Of a stretch of 64,000 bases of DNA, positions 61,618 to 64,000 are shown one piece after another. This DNA is from Halomonas sp. (GTDB lineage Bacteria > Pseudomonadota > Gammaproteobacteria > Pseudomonadales > Halomonadaceae): contig JAGYKP010000086.1 in assembly GCA_018401555.1 (NCBI GenBank), positions 106,049-170,048 of the forward strand, in the 5' to 3' direction. Both the position numbers and the translations under genes were made by a program. How positions within the stretch are numbered: the stretch's first letter is position 1; each line of letters starts with the position of its first letter. The notes beneath the pieces were generated by a model. It had not been told where the DNA came from and made no database searches. It saw only the letters and a list, made by a program, of their open reading frames with translations.

Positions 61618-63227
61618 CTACAACGCTAGCGGCCGGTCCAGCGCGCGCAGCAGGACATCGTCGCGCTCGTAGATGTCCGGACGGAAGACCATCTGGCCGC
61701 CGGAATCCGGGTGAACCGTCCAGTAGTGCAGGATCACCGGCATCGTCTCGGCCAGGGGCACGTTACGCGTGCGCCCGTCCGCCAGCAGGGAGCGGAGGTC
61801 ATGACCGCTGCCGGTATCGTCGAACAGCAGCTGGGCGAACTCCAGCACCCCCTGCACGCGGATGCAGCCCGAGCTGAAGGCCCGCTGTTCGCGGGCGAAC
61901 AGGGACTGGGCCGGAGTGTCGTGCAGGTAGACCAGGTGGTCGTTGGGGAAACGCACCACCACCTGGCCCAGGGCGTTGCCGGGCCCGGCGGCCTGGCGAA
62001 TCATCACGTTGCCCGGGTTCGACCAGTTGACCTGGCCGGGGCTGAGGCGCTGCCCCGAGGGCGACAGCACCTGCATGTTCTGGCGCGCCAGGTAGCCCGG
62101 ATCGCGACGTACCTTGGGGATCACGTCCTCGCGCAGGATGGTCGGCGGCACCGTCCAGGTGGGGTTGACGGTGAGATGGGTAATCTCCGAGCGCAGCGAC
62201 GGCGTGCGCCGATAGGGCTGGCCAACCACGATGCGCGAGCGCCACACTTCGCCGTTGGGGCGGAAGTAGCTGAGCCGGTAGCCGGCGATATCCACCAGCA
62301 CGAAGGCCTCGGGCAGTCCGTGCATCAGCCAGCGGGCACGCTCCAGGTTGAGGCGAATCTGGTCGACTCGCTTGCCCACCGGCACATTGAGGGCCGCCCG
62401 GTACGGGGCCCGACGACACCATCCGTTTCCAGCGGGTGGCGGTTCTGGAAGCGCCTCACCGCCGCCTCCAGGTCAGCATCGAAGCGCCGCGGATCCGGCG
62501 CCTCCAGATCGGCCGCCGGCAGGATCGAGGGATCCGCCGCCATCACCTCCAGCTCGCCGTCCTGGGCCAGGCGTTCGCGCAGGAGCGCGACGTCGGGATG
62601 CGTCTCGCCCAGGCGCAGGGTCGGCCCGCCCTCGGGCAGCATCGGCCAGCCGCCCAGGCGCTGGATATGGCGATGGCGGGCCAGCCCCTGCCGCAGCCGC
62701 TCGTAGGGGGCATAGCTCGGGCGAACCGAATCGAGCAGCGCCGCGATCTCTCCCGTGTCCACCGCCCGCACGATCGCCCCCATGGGAGGCAACTGCGCGT
62801 TGATGGGCACTTTCCAGTCGGCATCGATGTTGTTGGGGTCGACCTTGCCATGGTGGAGGTGGCGCAGCGCCGTGAGCAGGATTCGGGTCGCCCGGGTATC
62901 GAAACGCCCCCTGGCCAGGTCGCCGCCGGCCTGGGCCTGGCGAAACTCTGGCAGCAGGCGATCGGCACCGTAGTCGGTGGGCTCCAGGCCATCCTCGGCC
63001 AGTTCCTTCAACGCCTCGACCAGCGCCTCCACGCGTGACTCGCGGGTCCAGGCGGCCTGATAATCTCGCACCGCATAGAAGGCCTCCAGAGTTCCATCAC
63101 GCTGATCGAGGGCCTGCTCCACCGCGCTCACGGTGCGTTCCTGCGCTGCCGACTGCTGCGCCATGGCCATGCCGGACACCAGCATGATGCCCAACATCAT
63201 CGCGCCTATCGCGACAGATCGCCGCAT
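61618..63227 (-). CDS. L,D-transpeptidase, YcbB/LdtD-like (frameshifted)
   Basis: A periplasmic enzyme of about 535 aa that forms 3-3 cross-links in peptidoglycan. Signal peptide AIGAMMLGIMLVSGMAMAQ. An LDT scaffold domain (DYQAAWTRESRVEALVEALKELAEDGLEPTDYG), a peptidoglycan-binding motif (AVRRFQNRHPLETDGVVGPRT) and the YkuD catalytic domain with VNPTWTVPPTILREDVIPKVRRDPGYL and the active-site SSGCIRVQGVLEFA (SxGCxR) follow. One indel near 62400 separates the peptidoglycan-binding domain from the catalytic part. It points away from the second L,D-transpeptidase-like gene and converges on the ABC exporter. Confidence 0.85.
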
Positions 63228-63310
63228 GTTCGCCTCCAGTATCGTTTATTGCTAACTTGGCCATCCCGGCTCGCCCCTACATAATAGCGAGAAACCAGGA
63301 GACACATGCG

Positions 63311-64000
63311 ATGATGCGATCAATCCTTCCCGCCTGGCTGCTCTGTGCGGCCGGCCTGATGACCAGCGCCCCCACCCTCGCCGACACGACCCTCGCCCAG
63401 GCCCTGCACCCCAGGGTGCTGGACGGCGAACCCCTGGAGCAGACCCTGACACGCCTGGCGCCGGATGCCAGCCGCGAGGTGCTCCAACTGGCCGCCAGCG
63501 CCCTCTCCTGTGCCGACCCCGACGCCGAGCGCCTGGCGGTGATCGACTACTCGCTGCCCTCCAGCGAACCGCGCCTGTGGGTATTCGACCTGCGGCGCAA
63601 GACGCTGCTCTTCGAGGAGCTGGTCTCCCACGGCCGCGGCTCGGGCGATGCCCTGGCCTCGCGCTTCTCGAACACGCCGGAAAGCCACCAGTCGAGCCTG
63701 GGACTGTTCCGCACCATGAACACCTACTATGGACGCAACGGCTATTCGCTGCGCCTCGAGGGGCTCGAGCCGGGCGTCAACCACCTGGCCTATGAACGCG
63801 CCATCGTGATGCATGGCGCCGACTATGTCAGCGAGTCGTTCATCGAGCAGACCGGCCGCCTGGGCCGCAGCCAAGGTTGCCCGGCAGTGCGCCAGGAGGT
63901 CACCTACCCGCTGATCGATAGCCTCAAGGAGGAGCAGTACCTGTTCGCCTACTACCCCGACCCCGAGTGGCTGGCGAGCTCCGCCTACCTCGACTGCGAC
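63311..64000 (+). CDS. YkuD_2-type murein L,D-transpeptidase catalytic-domain protein (partial)
   Basis: The 5' part (230 codons) of a secreted protein; it runs off the window end. Signal peptide MMRSILPAWLLCAAGLMTSAPTLA, then RLAVIDYSLPSSEPRLWVFDLRRKTLLFEELVSHGRGSG and the active-site SQGCPAVRQEVTYPLIDSLK, which match the YkuD_2 family (L,D-transpeptidase catalytic domain, SxGCxA variant). The second cysteine-containing segment AYLDCD is near the usual C-terminus. It is divergent from the YcbB-like gene with an 83-base gap, so the two cell-wall enzymes may share a control region. Confidence 0.82.
   Translation, partial: MMRSILPAWLLCAAGLMTSAPTLADTTLAQALHPRVLDGEPLEQTLTRLAPDASREVLQLAASALSCADPDAERLAVIDYSLPSSEPRLWVFDLRRKTLLFEELVSHGRGSGDALASRFSNTPESHQSSLGLFRTMNTYYGRNGYSLRLEGLEPGVNHLAYERAIVMHGADYVSESFIEQTGRLGRSQGCPAVRQEVTYPLIDSLKEEQYLFAYYPDPEWLASSAYLDCD

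Overview
This GC-rich window reads as chromosome of a gammaproteobacterium. GreB, RsmC/CmoM, RppH next to PtsP, HslO next to PckA, Rsd, GshA, Tex, FolA/ThyA and DsbB are all of gammaproteobacterial type. Tandem DcaP-like porins, several efflux and solute-uptake systems and the overall codon style suggest a Halomonas-like (Halomonadaceae) marine or halophilic organism. That placement is an inference from protein style, not from a database search. There is one tRNA (Arg, anticodon CCT), and I see no rRNA, prophage, IS element, integrase or CRISPR array.

Layout: 0-5 kb, greB, rsmC/cmoM and a FUSC-type exporter. 4.7-9 kb, a copper-type TonB receptor, tRNA-Arg and a membrane diguanylate cyclase. 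9.2-14.5 kb, an outer-membrane block with two tandem paralogous DcaP-like porins, a secreted protein with two PPC-like repeats and a classical trimeric porin. 14.9-25.9 kb, housekeeping genes: a ProQ-domain protein, folA-thyA, lgt, a TauE/SafE exporter coupled to a membrane-tethered receiver protein, an NRDE protein, ptsP, rppH, a HAD phosphatase and mdh. 26-30.3 kb, an RND pump (adaptor plus permease). 30.4-35.8 kb, rsd and a complete branched-chain-amino-acid-type ABC importer. 35.8-43.4 kb, an alpha/beta hydrolase, dsbB, gshA, tex and an acyl-CoA synthetase. 43.4-51.6 kb, an accessory tricarboxylate block (tcuAB, a GntR regulator, TctCAB, an MFS permease). 51.7-57.6 kb, pckA, hslO and a yqjG/yhaJ/yhaK-like quinone-stress module. 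57.8-64 kb, cell-wall genes: an M23 endopeptidase, an ABC exporter and two L,D-transpeptidases.

Two genome-wide patterns stand out. First, roughly half of the genes, including essential ones such as thyA, are broken by single-base insertions and deletions, sometimes in compensating pairs. This is most easily explained as indel errors in the sequence, so broken frames are described here as single genes and the breakpoints are approximate. Second, five intergenic repeat elements begin inside the stop codon of the gene they follow: three arrays of 7-bp units with different sequences (after the NRDE, HAD and ABC-binding-protein genes) and two copies of a 25-bp REP-like palindrome (after lgt and rsd). 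The heptamer arrays are followed by partner heptamers in the opposite orientation, so each can fold into a long hairpin.

Regulatory candidates visible by eye include an excellent LexA-like box ahead of the M23 endopeptidase, an FNR/Anr-like box ahead of the second porin, a motif shared by the yqjG-like and pirin promoters, and a structured leader ahead of gshA, which starts with TTG.
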